Of a stretch of DNA of 64,000 bases, positions 17,926 through 26,283 are shown one piece after another. The stretch covers positions 124,001-188,000 of the forward strand of contig NZ_NXGX01000007.1 in assembly GCF_002844275.1 (NCBI RefSeq), given 5' to 3'. The stretch comes from Thalassospira lohafexi (lineage in GTDB: Bacteria > Pseudomonadota > Alphaproteobacteria > Rhodospirillales > Thalassospiraceae). Below the pieces are notes generated by a model, which worked only from the letters and a program-made list of their open reading frames with translations, ran no database searches and was not told the DNA's origin. Positions within the stretch are counted from its first letter, which is position 1, and the number at the start of each line of letters is the position of its first letter. The position numbers were made by a program, and so were the translations under genes.

Positions 17926-18960
17926 TTACCACTGCATCATCTTGCCCTTAAGCGCACCCATGCGTTCGTCTTCGTTTTTGAAGGTTTGCCCTGATGCAAT
18001 GCCATCTTGCATCTTGGTCATCAAAAGCCACTGTTTTACCTTCATGAAGCGCGGTGCAAGGAACTGGTAAGTGTCTCGCACAAGTCGAACGGCCACCGGG
18101 CCACGCTCAACCTCAAGATCTTCCCACTGAACAATAAGCGGTTCCCACGCGCGCAGGCGCCGATGCAGGTCATCGCGTTTGGTGCGGATATATTGCCGTT
18201 GGGACGAAAAGTTTTTCAGGACGGACATGATTTCGCCGGTATTGGCGTCAATCTCTTCAAACGTCGTTTCGAACTTCTTCTTGGCATCATCAAGCAGGCG
18301 AATGGCTTGGGTAACAGTTTCCAGAACGCCTTTTTCATGCGCGTAAATGCGGCGAAGCTCCTGCATCTTGCGGTCAACCATCTTGATGCTTCGATATTTC
18401 TCGCGCAAGGTCTCGACATAGGAAAGTTCGTCTGCAACCTGATGAACCAGATTGACGACTTCTTCGCGGTTTTCCTTTCCCAATCCAAGCTTCTCAGCGA
18501 CTTCGTCAAAAGCCTGATTGATCTTCTTTTTGGTGCCGGGATCTTCTGCAATCTGCATCAATTCGTCAGGATCGGTAATAAGTTCTTCGTTGCCCGACAT
18601 CCAAGTCACCAACTGCATGGTGATACGGTTATAGGCAATCGCCTGATGTGCTTCGTCGACATCCCACGATGCTTCACCGGTCAGAACCTCAAGCGGAAGG
18701 TCATCGCCCGGCCGCAAGATGTTAATGAAATTAAGGGCTTTGTCGATCAGACTGATCAGCTCACCATCCTTGGAATTCACATCAATATCGAATTCACGGC
18801 AGATAGCACGCAACGGCAGCGAAACAACCGACCCCTCGGCCATTTGCAGCACAAACAGAGCTTCGTCTGAAATATCAGACTTTTGAAAGTGGCATTCTTC
18901 GAACGTTTTGAAAATCTTGTGTTCAAGTTCAATTTTACGTTCGGATTTCTTGCGCGTCAT
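17926..18960 (-). CDS. Coiled-coil protein of unknown function
   Basis: 344 residues, soluble, charged, rich in helix; residues about 180-270 form long heptad stretches (LREKYRSIKMVDRKMQELRRIYAHEKGV...). No membrane segment, signal peptide or catalytic motif is visible. The start ATG is followed by a basic run (TRKKSERK). It lies between a terminator and a diguanylate cyclase gene on the same strand, with almost 200 bp between them, so no operon is claimed. No family recognised. Confidence 0.75.
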   Translation of the reverse strand: MTRKKSERKIELEHKIFKTFEECHFQKSDISDEALFVLQMAEGSVVSLPLRAICREFDIDVNSKDGELISLIDKALNFINILRPGDDLPLEVLTGEASWDVDEAHQAIAYNRITMQLVTWMSGNEELITDPDELMQIAEDPGTKKKINQAFDEVAEKLGLGKENREEVVNLVHQVADELSYVETLREKYRSIKMVDRKMQELRRIYAHEKGVLETVTQAIRLLDDAKKKFETTFEEIDANTGEIMSVLKNFSSQRQYIRTKRDDLHRRLRAWEPLIVQWEDLEVERGPVAVRLVRDTYQFLAPRFMKVKQWLLMTKMQDGIASGQTFKNEDERMGALKGKMMQW

Positions 18961-19157
18961 ATGGTCGCTCCGCCCCGCAAAGCCATTGGATTCTTATGTT
19001 GTATGGCACAAGACCGAATATAAGAGGTTCGGCCTGTTCATTTTGGCTTGGCGAGACACAATCGGGTTTGCTCGAAGTCAAATTCGCATCACACCACTTA
19101 TGGCATAGATAGGTCCAAAGATGGTCTTATTTTCCGGTAGACCCGGTATGTGTTTTT

Positions 19158-20189
19158 TTATTGAGACATACAGGTATTTCGCCCACCTTGTTTTGCCTCG
19201 TATAGGGCATTGTCTGCACGATCAACAAATTCCAGTATATTCTCGCCAAGTCGATAGGACGTCAAGCCGATTGAAACAGTTAACTTACCGAAACTCTTTC
19301 CTGTTTTTTTATTGATAATCTGTTGCATGGAAACATTGTTGCGAAGTTTATCTGCCAGCTTTTTAGCATTTTCCAGCGACGTGTCGGGCAAGATAATGGC
19401 AAATTCCTCGCCGCCATAACGCGCAACAGTATCCGCACCCTTGGTCGAATTTACCAGAACCCGCGCCACTGCTTTTAAGACGCCATCGCCCGTGCGGTGA
19501 CCGAAATTATCGTTGAAGGCCTTAAAGTGATCAATGTCGATCATTAGCAATGACAGCTCGACACCAGTTTCCATGGTCGAGGTAACAGCATCGCGCAGCG
19601 ACGTGTCAAAGTTCTTGCGGTTGGCGATCCCGGTTAGGGTGTCTGTCAGGGCATCACGACGCACCAGTTCCAGTTCGCTGCGCACGCGACGGACTTCCTG
19701 ATGGTACTCACCAAGGTTACTGTTGAAATCACCATAACGATTTCGCGCCGTGTGGGTGGCCTTTGACAGGTTTTGTGTCACGCAATGCACATCTTCAGGC
19801 GAAATTCCGTCTTCGGTCAGCCGGTTTGATGCGGTGTCAATTTCATCACAGAATATTTCGGTGTCGCGGATAACGGAATGAACCGCCTCTTCAACGCGTT
19901 CTACCGCTGCCTGCAATCCCTCGACGCCCTGATCGATTTTCTGCTGAAGCGCGTTGCTTCCAAGATACTTGTGATAAATCCGAAAGACGGTTTCTTCATC
20001 AAGTTCCTGAGTGTTGCGGATCAGCACCTTGATCAATTGGCTGAGTTCGGGAACTTCGTCGGTCAGATAGCTGTAAAATACATGATAGACCTGCGGGGTT
20101 GGCTGCAGGTTCAGTTCATTAATCAGCGTCATCACGTTTTGCGCAATGTCACGAGGATTTGCGATCTTGGTTGTCGCTGTTGCTGTCAC
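19158..20189 (-). CDS. Cytosolic diguanylate cyclase (GGDEF)
   Basis: 343 residues, no membrane segment. The N-terminal 165 residues are helical with no known sensor fold (NELNLQPTPQVYHVFYSYL at the start is typical of this class of soluble cyclases). The C-terminal GGDEF domain has DTLTGIANRKNFD, DIDHFKAFNDNFGHRTGD and active GGEEF. The product site is likely active. The I-site position reads KGAD, with Lys in place of Arg, so product inhibition is probably weakened. Starts with GTG. Divergent from the exported binding-like protein at 20501. Confidence 0.9.
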   Translation of the reverse strand: MTATATTKIANPRDIAQNVMTLINELNLQPTPQVYHVFYSYLTDEVPELSQLIKVLIRNTQELDEETVFRIYHKYLGSNALQQKIDQGVEGLQAAVERVEEAVHSVIRDTEIFCDEIDTASNRLTEDGISPEDVHCVTQNLSKATHTARNRYGDFNSNLGEYHQEVRRVRSELELVRRDALTDTLTGIANRKNFDTSLRDAVTSTMETGVELSLLMIDIDHFKAFNDNFGHRTGDGVLKAVARVLVNSTKGADTVARYGGEEFAIILPDTSLENAKKLADKLRNNVSMQQIINKKTGKSFGKLTVSIGLTSYRLGENILEFVDRADNALYEAKQGGRNTCMSQ

Positions 20190-20500
20190 GGTCTGCTTTT
20201 CCGATCAGATAACCAAATTCCCACGTTGTTTTACCTGTGTCCCACCATGGTCACGCTGCGACAGTATCGTCTGACCTTGCTCGTTTTTTCGCATCGTTTA
20301 AGCTGTGCGCGTTTTACATATTTGGTCATCATCGTTCGAATACTAGTCAAAAGTCACGAGAAACTATCAACCAAATCATGACAAATTCAGTCATTGTGGT
20401 TGCCTTCGATATGATGGTCAGCAAACAACGGCTTCTTGAACCCTTAAAGTCGCAGCGCCACATGCCTGACAATAGTACTTTTTTCTATCAGGGTGACGAC

Positions 20501-21232
20501 ATGACGTTACGGGCGGTGACTGTCGGAAATTGGTGTGTGCTTTTCTTGATAGCTGTGGTGGGCGTTGTTTGGCTCAGTGAGGCGCATGCGCAAGATGACA
20601 GCGAGGAAAGTGTTCGGGTTGGCAGTGTCGTCACGGTCACCGATCAGTGGCTTTTATCACTTACATCGGGGCAACAGAATTTCTACAAAACGTTGCGGGC
20701 AATGTCGGGACGGCAATGGGCCGATGGTCTTCCGTTTGACCGATTGTATGGTTTGTTTGCAAGTCGGCAAGTTGATTGCATCGTTGCCGAGGCTCCAGTC
20801 GAGCCTGCTGAGACGATTGCATCCGTTCACAAGGTAAGGTTTGAAATGGTGATGTTCGCCCGGACGGGTGAGAATTTGGTGCGGAATGATAGCGTGACGG
20901 TCGGCTATCTTGCGACATTGCCACGCATGAAACTTCCCTTGGCGCAAGACGTTGAATGGTATGGTCTGCGGACAATCAAGCAAGGGATCGACCTGATCGG
21001 TGCCGGGCGAATTGATGTGTTGATTGCGCATGCAAGTCTGTTTGATAACGATCCATCTATTGTGAGACTACCGTTCCCACCTGTGCACGTCATTGAACTG
21101 GCTTTGGTATGCCACGATACCCTGAAAAATCGCGACTTTATTGCGGCATTTGATGCCCGACTGAGGTCAGTGCACGACGGTTCTGGAAATACAGGAACCG
21201 CAATCCCGACAAACCGGGTAGGTGTCTCTTAA
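20501..21232 (+). CDS. Exported type-2 solute-binding-like protein (paralog 1)
   Basis: 243 residues from ATG 20501, which has AGGGTGA upstream; the frame is open much further but without support. Signal peptide: hydrophobic residues 13-29, cleavage near AHA-QD. The mature part resembles small periplasmic binding proteins of the SBP_bac_3 type: LPFDRLYGLFASRQVDCIVAEA, HKVRFEMVMFA, VTVGYLATLPRMK, IDLIGAGRIDVLIAH, ELALVCHDT. It is clearly related in sequence and order to the next gene. No transporter subunits are nearby. Its 5' region is shared with a diguanylate cyclase gene. Confidence 0.7.
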   Translation: MTLRAVTVGNWCVLFLIAVVGVVWLSEAHAQDDSEESVRVGSVVTVTDQWLLSLTSGQQNFYKTLRAMSGRQWADGLPFDRLYGLFASRQVDCIVAEAPVEPAETIASVHKVRFEMVMFARTGENLVRNDSVTVGYLATLPRMKLPLAQDVEWYGLRTIKQGIDLIGAGRIDVLIAHASLFDNDPSIVRLPFPPVHVIELALVCHDTLKNRDFIAAFDARLRSVHDGSGNTGTAIPTNRVGVS

Positions 21233-21589
21233 CGTTCGTTCTTCGTTTCGTCTTCTTATGCTCAATAACTGCATATAGGGATCTATCCGTAAAACAAACA
21301 AGCCTACCTTCGACATCATGACCAGTGTGTTTTGTTGCCCGCTTCAGCGCGTTCAGCCGGTGTCGGACGATTGTATTATTGAAGTGCCCTGAAGCCGTCG
21401 CCACATAATAGTTTGCGCAAAGTTTTCGTCACGTTTTACTGATCATTGATTTATGACCCGAATGTAGAATGGGTTGATGGGATCCCGGTCATCAAAGTGG
21501 GACTAAATACTTGGCAGTTTGACGATAGAAGCTTGGGCCATGTTGGCCGTTTTCATTCATCGTAATGGAAATTTTTAAGGCAGAAATAA
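21233..21589. other. Gene-free gap between the two paralogs
   Basis: 357 bp with no convincing ORF, hairpin or terminator on either strand. Probably the promoter region of the second paralog; a TTGACG at 21517-21522 is a possible -35 without a good -10. Confidence 0.4.
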
Positions 21590-22300
21590 ATGCAGTTTGG
21601 GCGGCGCGGGATTTATCTCTTTGGGGGGCTGTTTTGCCTGTTCTGCATATCGGTTTCTGCATATGGTCAAGAACCTGTTCGGATTGCCAGTAACATCGAG
21701 ATCGCGGCGAAATGGGTCGATCTTGCCCCTTTTGAGCAGCGAAAGTTCCTGACCCGACTTGGCACTCAAAGCCGCCCGGTTGTGTTTGAGGTCATCCCCT
21801 ACAATCGATTTCGTCAGCTTATGGACAACGAACAAATTGACTGTGTGTTGAGTTCACAGCCAGCGGCGTTTGGCAGCACCATCGCCGCTGTCAGTAGGGT
21901 TCGCTTCGAATTGCGGCTGTTTAATCTTGCTGGTGTTGATCTGACATCTATGCCAAATGTCGAAATTGGCATCTTAGCGAATTTGCCACGGCCAGATGTG
22001 CCTTTGACGGCCGAGATTATTTGGCATGATCTGAGCAGTCTTGAGCAATCTGTGGATTTGCTCTCGGCGGGGCGTCTTGATGCAATCGTAGGTGATATTG
22101 CCCATATTCGAATGTATGACAATATCAGTATTGTTCAGGCCGACCTTCCCCCTGTGATAACCATAAAGTTGGCTCTTATTTGTCGAGATACAGAACCCTT
22201 GCGTGAATTCGTTGGCGAATTTGATTCATCTATGGGTGTGTCAGGTTTTCGGCATTCACAGTCAGATGAAAACCGTTATACGGTTTTGAATGCCTGGTAG
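21590..22300 (+). CDS. Exported type-2 solute-binding-like protein (paralog 2)
   Basis: 236 residues with a signal peptide (hydrophobic 8-24, cleavage near AYG-QE). Aligns along its length with the previous gene: IPYNRFRQLMDNEQIDCVLSS matches LPFDRLYGLFASRQVDCIVAE, SRVRFELRLF matches HKVRFEMVMF, VEIGILANLPRPDVPL matches VTVGYLATLPRMKLPL, and ALICRDT matches ALVCHDT. Both keep Cys in the DC(I/V) and (I/V)C positions, perhaps a disulfide. Ligand and partner unknown. Confidence 0.7.
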   Translation: MQFGRRGIYLFGGLFCLFCISVSAYGQEPVRIASNIEIAAKWVDLAPFEQRKFLTRLGTQSRPVVFEVIPYNRFRQLMDNEQIDCVLSSQPAAFGSTIAAVSRVRFELRLFNLAGVDLTSMPNVEIGILANLPRPDVPLTAEIIWHDLSSLEQSVDLLSAGRLDAIVGDIAHIRMYDNISIVQADLPPVITIKLALICRDTEPLREFVGEFDSSMGVSGFRHSQSDENRYTVLNAW

Positions 22301-22501
22301 CGAAAAAAGAACTTCATACATGAATCCATTGCACTAAGGCCAAAATTCGGTAATTATTGAAACAGTGCAGTACATCTTGTCGGGGCATGGTTGCCTTCTG
22401 GTTGGGGGAAGTTATGCTCTTTCCGGGTGTGGTGCAGGGACTGTTTTCTAGCACTTCCTCAAAAGGGAAATGCGCTTACTAAACTAAGGACGACGACGGA
22501 T

Positions 22502-22708
22502 ATGGCTACCGGAACGGTTAAGTGGTTTAATGCGACCAAGGGTTATGGCTTCATCACCCCTGACGAAGGCGGCAAAGATGCATTCGTGCATATCACCGCT
22601 GTTCAGCGTGCTGGTCTGCAGGGACTTGATGAGGGTCAAAAGGTTGAATTCGAGCTGATTGAAGGTCGTAACGGCCGCATGTCGGCAGAAGAACTCTCCA
22701 TCGGGTAA
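22502..22708 (+). CDS. Cold-shock-type RNA-binding protein
   Basis: 68 residues: the full CSD fold with [16 protein letters not shown] (RNP1) and DAFVHITAV (RNP2). An RNA chaperone. The ATG at 22502 has AAGGA upstream; the longer frame from 22391 is not used. The 200-bp region before it, typical of csp leaders, has no other gene. Confidence 0.95.
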   Translation: MATGTVKWFNATKGYGFITPDEGGKDAFVHITAVQRAGLQGLDEGQKVEFELIEGRNGRMSAEELSIG

Positions 22709-22743
22709 TTGATTTTGGATTGCAGCTTTTGCTGACAACCGTT

Positions 22744-22767
22744 AACGCGCCGGGCTTCCGGCGCGTT
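22744..22767. terminator. GC-rich hairpin after the cold-shock gene
   Basis: A 10-bp perfect stem AACGCGCCGG/CCGGCGCGTT with a 4-nt loop, 36 nt after the stop. It lacks a proper T run, so it may be a weak terminator or an RNA-stabilising structure. Confidence 0.5.
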
Positions 22768-22835
22768 ATGCGTTTAAAGGGTTTTGTTGTAGGGTGTCTG
22801 ACCAAAGACACAACACACGGCAAGTACCCATTCTC

Positions 22836-23507
22836 ATGAGCCTTGATCTTCCCAGTGCACCGGTCGCAAAAGATGCCAATAGCCAGGCCGAATGGCGCCA
22901 TGCCGTCAGGCGTGCTTTGCTGGGATGGCGCTCCGCGCTTGATGCGGCCACACACCAGCATTTATCACATCAGGTTCAGGCGCATTTTTCCGAATTTCTG
23001 AAAAGTCGGGCCGGGGCTACTGTCGGGTTTTACTGGCCGATCCAGAACGAAATTGATCTGCGTCCCGTGATAGCGCGTCATCTTGAGGCGGGCGGCAAGG
23101 CTGCCTTGCCAGTTGTGCCGGGCAGGGACCAGCCCATGGTCTTTCACTATTGGACTCCTAAAACAAAAATGGCGCCCGGTTTCGCCCGAATTCCCGAACC
23201 GCAAGGTACTGAGGCGGTTGCTGTACATGTTTTGCTTGCACCCTTGGTGGGCTTTGACGGGGCAGGGTATCGGTTGGGCTATGGCGGTGGATTTTTTGAC
23301 CGCACGCTTGCGGATCTGAAACGCCGTCCCTTGTTGGTCGGGATCGGGTTTGAGGCCACCAGACTTGGCAATATCATGCCCCATCAATATGACGTGCCGG
23401 TTGATGTTTTAATTACAGACCGCGGTGTTCAGACCGTCAGCGATCAGGCACTGCCGGTCGAGGACAAGGCTGATCAGTCATCGCCACCGTGTCATCTGAG
23501 TACCTGA
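22836..23507 (+). CDS. 5-formyltetrahydrofolate cyclo-ligase
   Basis: About 223 residues from ATG 22836 (a GTG at 22794 is possible). ATP-dependent conversion of 5-formyl-THF to 5,10-methenyl-THF. Family marks: the N-terminal WRHAVRRALLGWRS helix, VGFYWPIQNEIDLRPVI, LLAPLVGFDGAGYRLGYGGGFFDRTL (the ATP/substrate loop) and VGIGFEATRL. The 6S RNA gene, often next to this gene in proteobacteria, was looked for upstream and is not there. Confidence 0.9.
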   Translation: MSLDLPSAPVAKDANSQAEWRHAVRRALLGWRSALDAATHQHLSHQVQAHFSEFLKSRAGATVGFYWPIQNEIDLRPVIARHLEAGGKAALPVVPGRDQPMVFHYWTPKTKMAPGFARIPEPQGTEAVAVHVLLAPLVGFDGAGYRLGYGGGFFDRTLADLKRRPLLVGIGFEATRLGNIMPHQYDVPVDVLITDRGVQTVSDQALPVEDKADQSSPPCHLST

Positions 23508-23521
23508 CGCTCAGGCAGATT

Positions 23522-23914
23522 CTACTCTTCTGAACGGTCTGTGTTGTCGCGATCACGGTCATAGTGCCGATGGATTGGAAAGGCTGGCAACCAAGCCTCA
23601 CGGCGGATGGTCCAGAGTTCATAGGTTGGTTTTAAAAGGTCCGGGTCATCAAGCGATCCAAGGTTGACCTCGATCTCATCGTCACTGCGCGAAAAAACGG
23701 ACGATCCGCAGGCTGGACAGAAATGCCGCTCCTCGTAATCGCGTGTTTCACCTTCGACCGTCACCGCATCCTCTGAAAACACCGCTGATGCATGGAAAAG
23801 CGCACCATGATGCTTGCGACAATCCATACAGTGACAGAGCCCGACCCGATATGGGGCACCTATAGCCACAATTTGCACCTTGCCACACAGGCAACCACCG
23901 GTGAAACGGTCCAT
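23522..23914 (-). CDS. GFA/CENP-V family zinc-binding protein
   Basis: 130 residues with the complete Cys set of the glutathione-dependent formaldehyde-activating enzyme (GFA) fold: GGCLCGKV, CHCMDCRKHHGA and CPACGSSVFS. These bind structural and catalytic zinc. Most such proteins are not proven Gfa enzymes, and no formaldehyde genes are near, so only the family is claimed. Converges with the cyclo-ligase gene. Confidence 0.85.
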   Translation of the reverse strand: MDRFTGGCLCGKVQIVAIGAPYRVGLCHCMDCRKHHGALFHASAVFSEDAVTVEGETRDYEERHFCPACGSSVFSRSDDEIEVNLGSLDDPDLLKPTYELWTIRREAWLPAFPIHRHYDRDRDNTDRSEE

Positions 23915-24112
23915 GCGGGTTCTCCTATTGGATCAAGCGAGCGGTACCATTTTGATCAACAAAACCGCCAAGATGGCTTTTCGCTAACCTTGGTCTATTT
24001 CCAATCTGGTCGTTGTCTGTCGATCATTGCTTTAAGACAAGCAGTCGTCAACGCAACAAAGGAAAGTGCTGCTTTAAACTGATAATGAGGGGAGTTGGTG
24101 GGGCAAGAAAGT

Positions 24113-24186
24113 TGGCTGGGGAACCTGGATTCGAACCAGGACTGACGGAGTCAGAGTCCGTAGGTCTACCGTTAACCTATTCCCCA
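24113..24186 (-). tRNA. tRNA-Gln (anticodon CUG), copy 1
   Basis: Read on the minus strand: acceptor TGGGGAA/TTCCCCA, D arm GGTTAACGGTAGACC, anticodon stem ACGGA/TCCGT with loop CTCTGAC giving anticodon CTG, T arm CCTGG TTCGAAT CCAGG, discriminator G, encoded CCA. Full cloverleaf, 74 nt with CCA. Identical to copy 2. Confidence 0.96.
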
Positions 24187-24341
24187 GCAGACGAACAAAA
24201 CGTTCGACACGACCTTGGCCGTTGGTGGCGTGTGAATTAATGGATCAGGTATGGGTTGTCAAGGCAATGAGTGGGCAGGGTAAGCAGGAAATGCCGATTT
24301 TGATAAATTATCGCGTTCGTATGCCTGTTTTGGCACTTAAA

Positions 24342-24581
24342 TCAGAAGTGCTTTTTGCAAAAAGCGCGGCCTGAGCCGGATTTGAGATATTTTTCAAAAT
24401 CTTCTGCTTTTGCGGGATCGTCAAAGTTTACAGTTGTTCTGACTTTCCACGGCTTGAACTTGTTCGTATGTATGGACGCACCGTTATTGTGCTGCGCCAG
24501 ACGTCTGTTCAGGTCCGTCGTTAAGCCGACGTAAAAATGTTCAGGATGATTGATGCTTTGTAAAATATAAACGCAGTACAC
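24342..24581 (-). CDS. GIY-YIG family small nuclease-like protein
   Basis: 79 residues, a complete single-domain GIY-YIG protein of the UvrC-N/UPF0213 type: CVYILQSINHPEHFYVGLT holds the YIL...YVG version of the motif, then the Arg in DLNRRLAQHN and Glu61-region EDFEKYLKSGSGRAFCKKHF. It lies between two identical tRNA-Gln genes on the same strand. Such genes occur next to tRNA genes in other alphaproteobacteria. Nuclease activity is inferred. Confidence 0.88.
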   Translation of the reverse strand: MYCVYILQSINHPEHFYVGLTTDLNRRLAQHNNGASIHTNKFKPWKVRTTVNFDDPAKAEDFEKYLKSGSGRAFCKKHF

Positions 24582-24666
24582 AAAGCCCGCCTTCGTTGCA
24601 CTTCACTCAACTATGGCGAGGCATTCCGTTTCGCACGCGTCGCCTCAATAAATCTCGTCGAAGCTA

Positions 24667-24687
24667 AATTTTGCCGCAGGCAAAATT
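24667..24687. repeat. Palindrome next to tRNA-Gln copy 2
   Basis: AATTTTGCC GCA GGCAAAATT: a perfect 9-bp inverted repeat with 3-nt centre, and near-symmetry beyond (GCTA/TAGC). It lies just after the 3' end of the minus-strand tRNA and before the GIY-YIG start, possibly a terminator or processing hairpin. Confidence 0.55.
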
Positions 24688-24699
24688 AGCGAAGACGGA

Positions 24700-24773
24700 T
24701 GGCTGGGGAACCTGGATTCGAACCAGGACTGACGGAGTCAGAGTCCGTAGGTCTACCGTTAACCTATTCCCCA
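24700..24773 (-). tRNA. tRNA-Gln (anticodon CUG), copy 2
   Basis: Same 74-nt sequence as the copy at 24113, same strand, CCA encoded. Sequence identity between the two loci stops within a few bases of the tRNA ends, so only the tRNA itself is duplicated. Confidence 0.96.
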
Positions 24774-25020
24774 GCAGAAGTCTTCCGCACTGCAACGCGT
24801 GATGCGCCTCGGTGTGGGGCGGTATTTATAAAACCGGGTGGGCTTTGGCAACCCCTTTTTTGTCAGAAGAGGCTCATTCATGTGTTTCTTGCATAGGGCA
24901 TTTGCCTTGTCAGCGATTGTCGTTACACTCATATAGCTGATTCGCAAACGTGTCATATAATTGACGCGTTGATGCGCGACATAGATAGATCGTTGGTCAT
25001 AGAAAGCAGGTTTTGGAAAG

Positions 25021-26211
25021 GTGAAGCAGGTTCATCCTCATAGCAATTCGCAAGGGGCCGTAAGCTCCGATGGCGGCGCTGCGATGGGCGAGCATGCCGT
25101 GCTTGAAGTGCGCGAAAAACCTGTGTTGCCAAAACCTGGCACCACGGTTCACACCGGAACACCGGTGGGAACATCGTCGCGCATGATCGATTGCATCACC
25201 GCCCCGCTGTATGCCGCCATTGATCTGGGCAGTTCAAACTGCCGGCTTTTGGTTGCGCGTCCGTGCAATGATGGTTTTAAGGTCATTGATGCATTTTCGC
25301 GGGTTGTGCGCCTTGGCGAAGGGGTGCGCGAAAAAGGCTATCTTTGTGAGGCGGCAATGGATCGGGCGATTGATGCATTGCGCGTGTGCGCCAAAAAATT
25401 GCGCAAGCACCCCGGCGCAAGTTTGCGCGCCGTTGCCACAGAAGCCTGCCGTTCGGCAAACAATCGCGACGATTTTATTCAACGGGTACGTGATGAAACC
25501 GGCATTTCGCTTGATATCATCAATCCGGATGAAGAAAGCCGTTTGGCGCTTCAGGCCTGTTCGGCACTTCTCGATGAACGTCCCTATGCCGTGGTCTTCG
25601 ATATCGGCGGCGGCAGTACCGAGATTTGCTGGATCAAGGTGGATAACACTGGCAAGACCCAGTGTATTGAAACATTGTCGATGCCGTGCGGAGTGTTGTG
25701 TCTGACCGAACGTTATGCCTCGGTCGAGGAACGCCGCCAGCGGTTTGAGGCAATGCGCACCGAAATTCGCGAGCGGCTCGAAGAATTCGCCAGCCGCAAT
25801 TGCTGTTCGGATATGCTTGATGACGACAAGGTACAAATGGTCGGCACATCGGGCACGGTGACGACCTTCTGCGGCATTGCACTTGGTCTGGAACGCTATG
25901 AACGTCACAAGGTTGACGGATCAGATTTGCGATTTGATGACGCTGAACGCGTGACCGAATTGTTGCTGCGCATGGAATCAGACAAGCGCAAAGGCCATCC
26001 CTGTATCGGCAATCAACGTGCCGAGCTGATGGATGCCGGGGCGGCGATCTTTGCTGCGATTCGGGATATCTGGCCGCTGGCGACGCTTAAAGTTGCCGAT
26101 CGGGGCCTGCGAGAAGGAATTCTCGTCGATTTGATGCGTGCAGACGGCCATGCTATTGACCCGTGCGATGCACGCCGTCATACAGTGTCGCATATTAAAG
26201 CCAACTCCTGA
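25021..26211 (+). CDS. Ppx/GppA family exopolyphosphatase/phosphatase
   Basis: Up to 396 residues. The core starts at about residue 60 with LYAAIDLGSSNCRLLVARP (phosphate-binding 1), then VRLGEGV, AVATEACRSANN, VVFDIGGGSTEICW (phosphate 2) and MVGTSGTVTTFCGIALGL. The ASKHA fold hydrolyses polyphosphate or (p)ppGpp. The first 55 residues are low in order and the GTG start is uncertain, because GGAAAG touches it; ATG 25084 or 25183 are alternatives. Followed by rlmE after 72 nt, a pairing common in alphaproteobacteria. Confidence 0.88.
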   Translation: MKQVHPHSNSQGAVSSDGGAAMGEHAVLEVREKPVLPKPGTTVHTGTPVGTSSRMIDCITAPLYAAIDLGSSNCRLLVARPCNDGFKVIDAFSRVVRLGEGVREKGYLCEAAMDRAIDALRVCAKKLRKHPGASLRAVATEACRSANNRDDFIQRVRDETGISLDIINPDEESRLALQACSALLDERPYAVVFDIGGGSTEICWIKVDNTGKTQCIETLSMPCGVLCLTERYASVEERRQRFEAMRTEIRERLEEFASRNCCSDMLDDDKVQMVGTSGTVTTFCGIALGLERYERHKVDGSDLRFDDAERVTELLLRMESDKRKGHPCIGNQRAELMDAGAAIFAAIRDIWPLATLKVADRGLREGILVDLMRADGHAIDPCDARRHTVSHIKANS

Positions 26212-26283
26212 CCGGACATCGTCGATTGGTTCGATGAAACCGACAGGACGCTGGTCAACACAGAATTCAGTGCAGGAAATATC

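Noticed and set aside
22709-22835. Possible 6S RNA gene before the formyl-THF cyclo-ligase gene
   Set aside because: The gap is too short and shows only a 10-bp hairpin, not the long open-bubble 6S fold.
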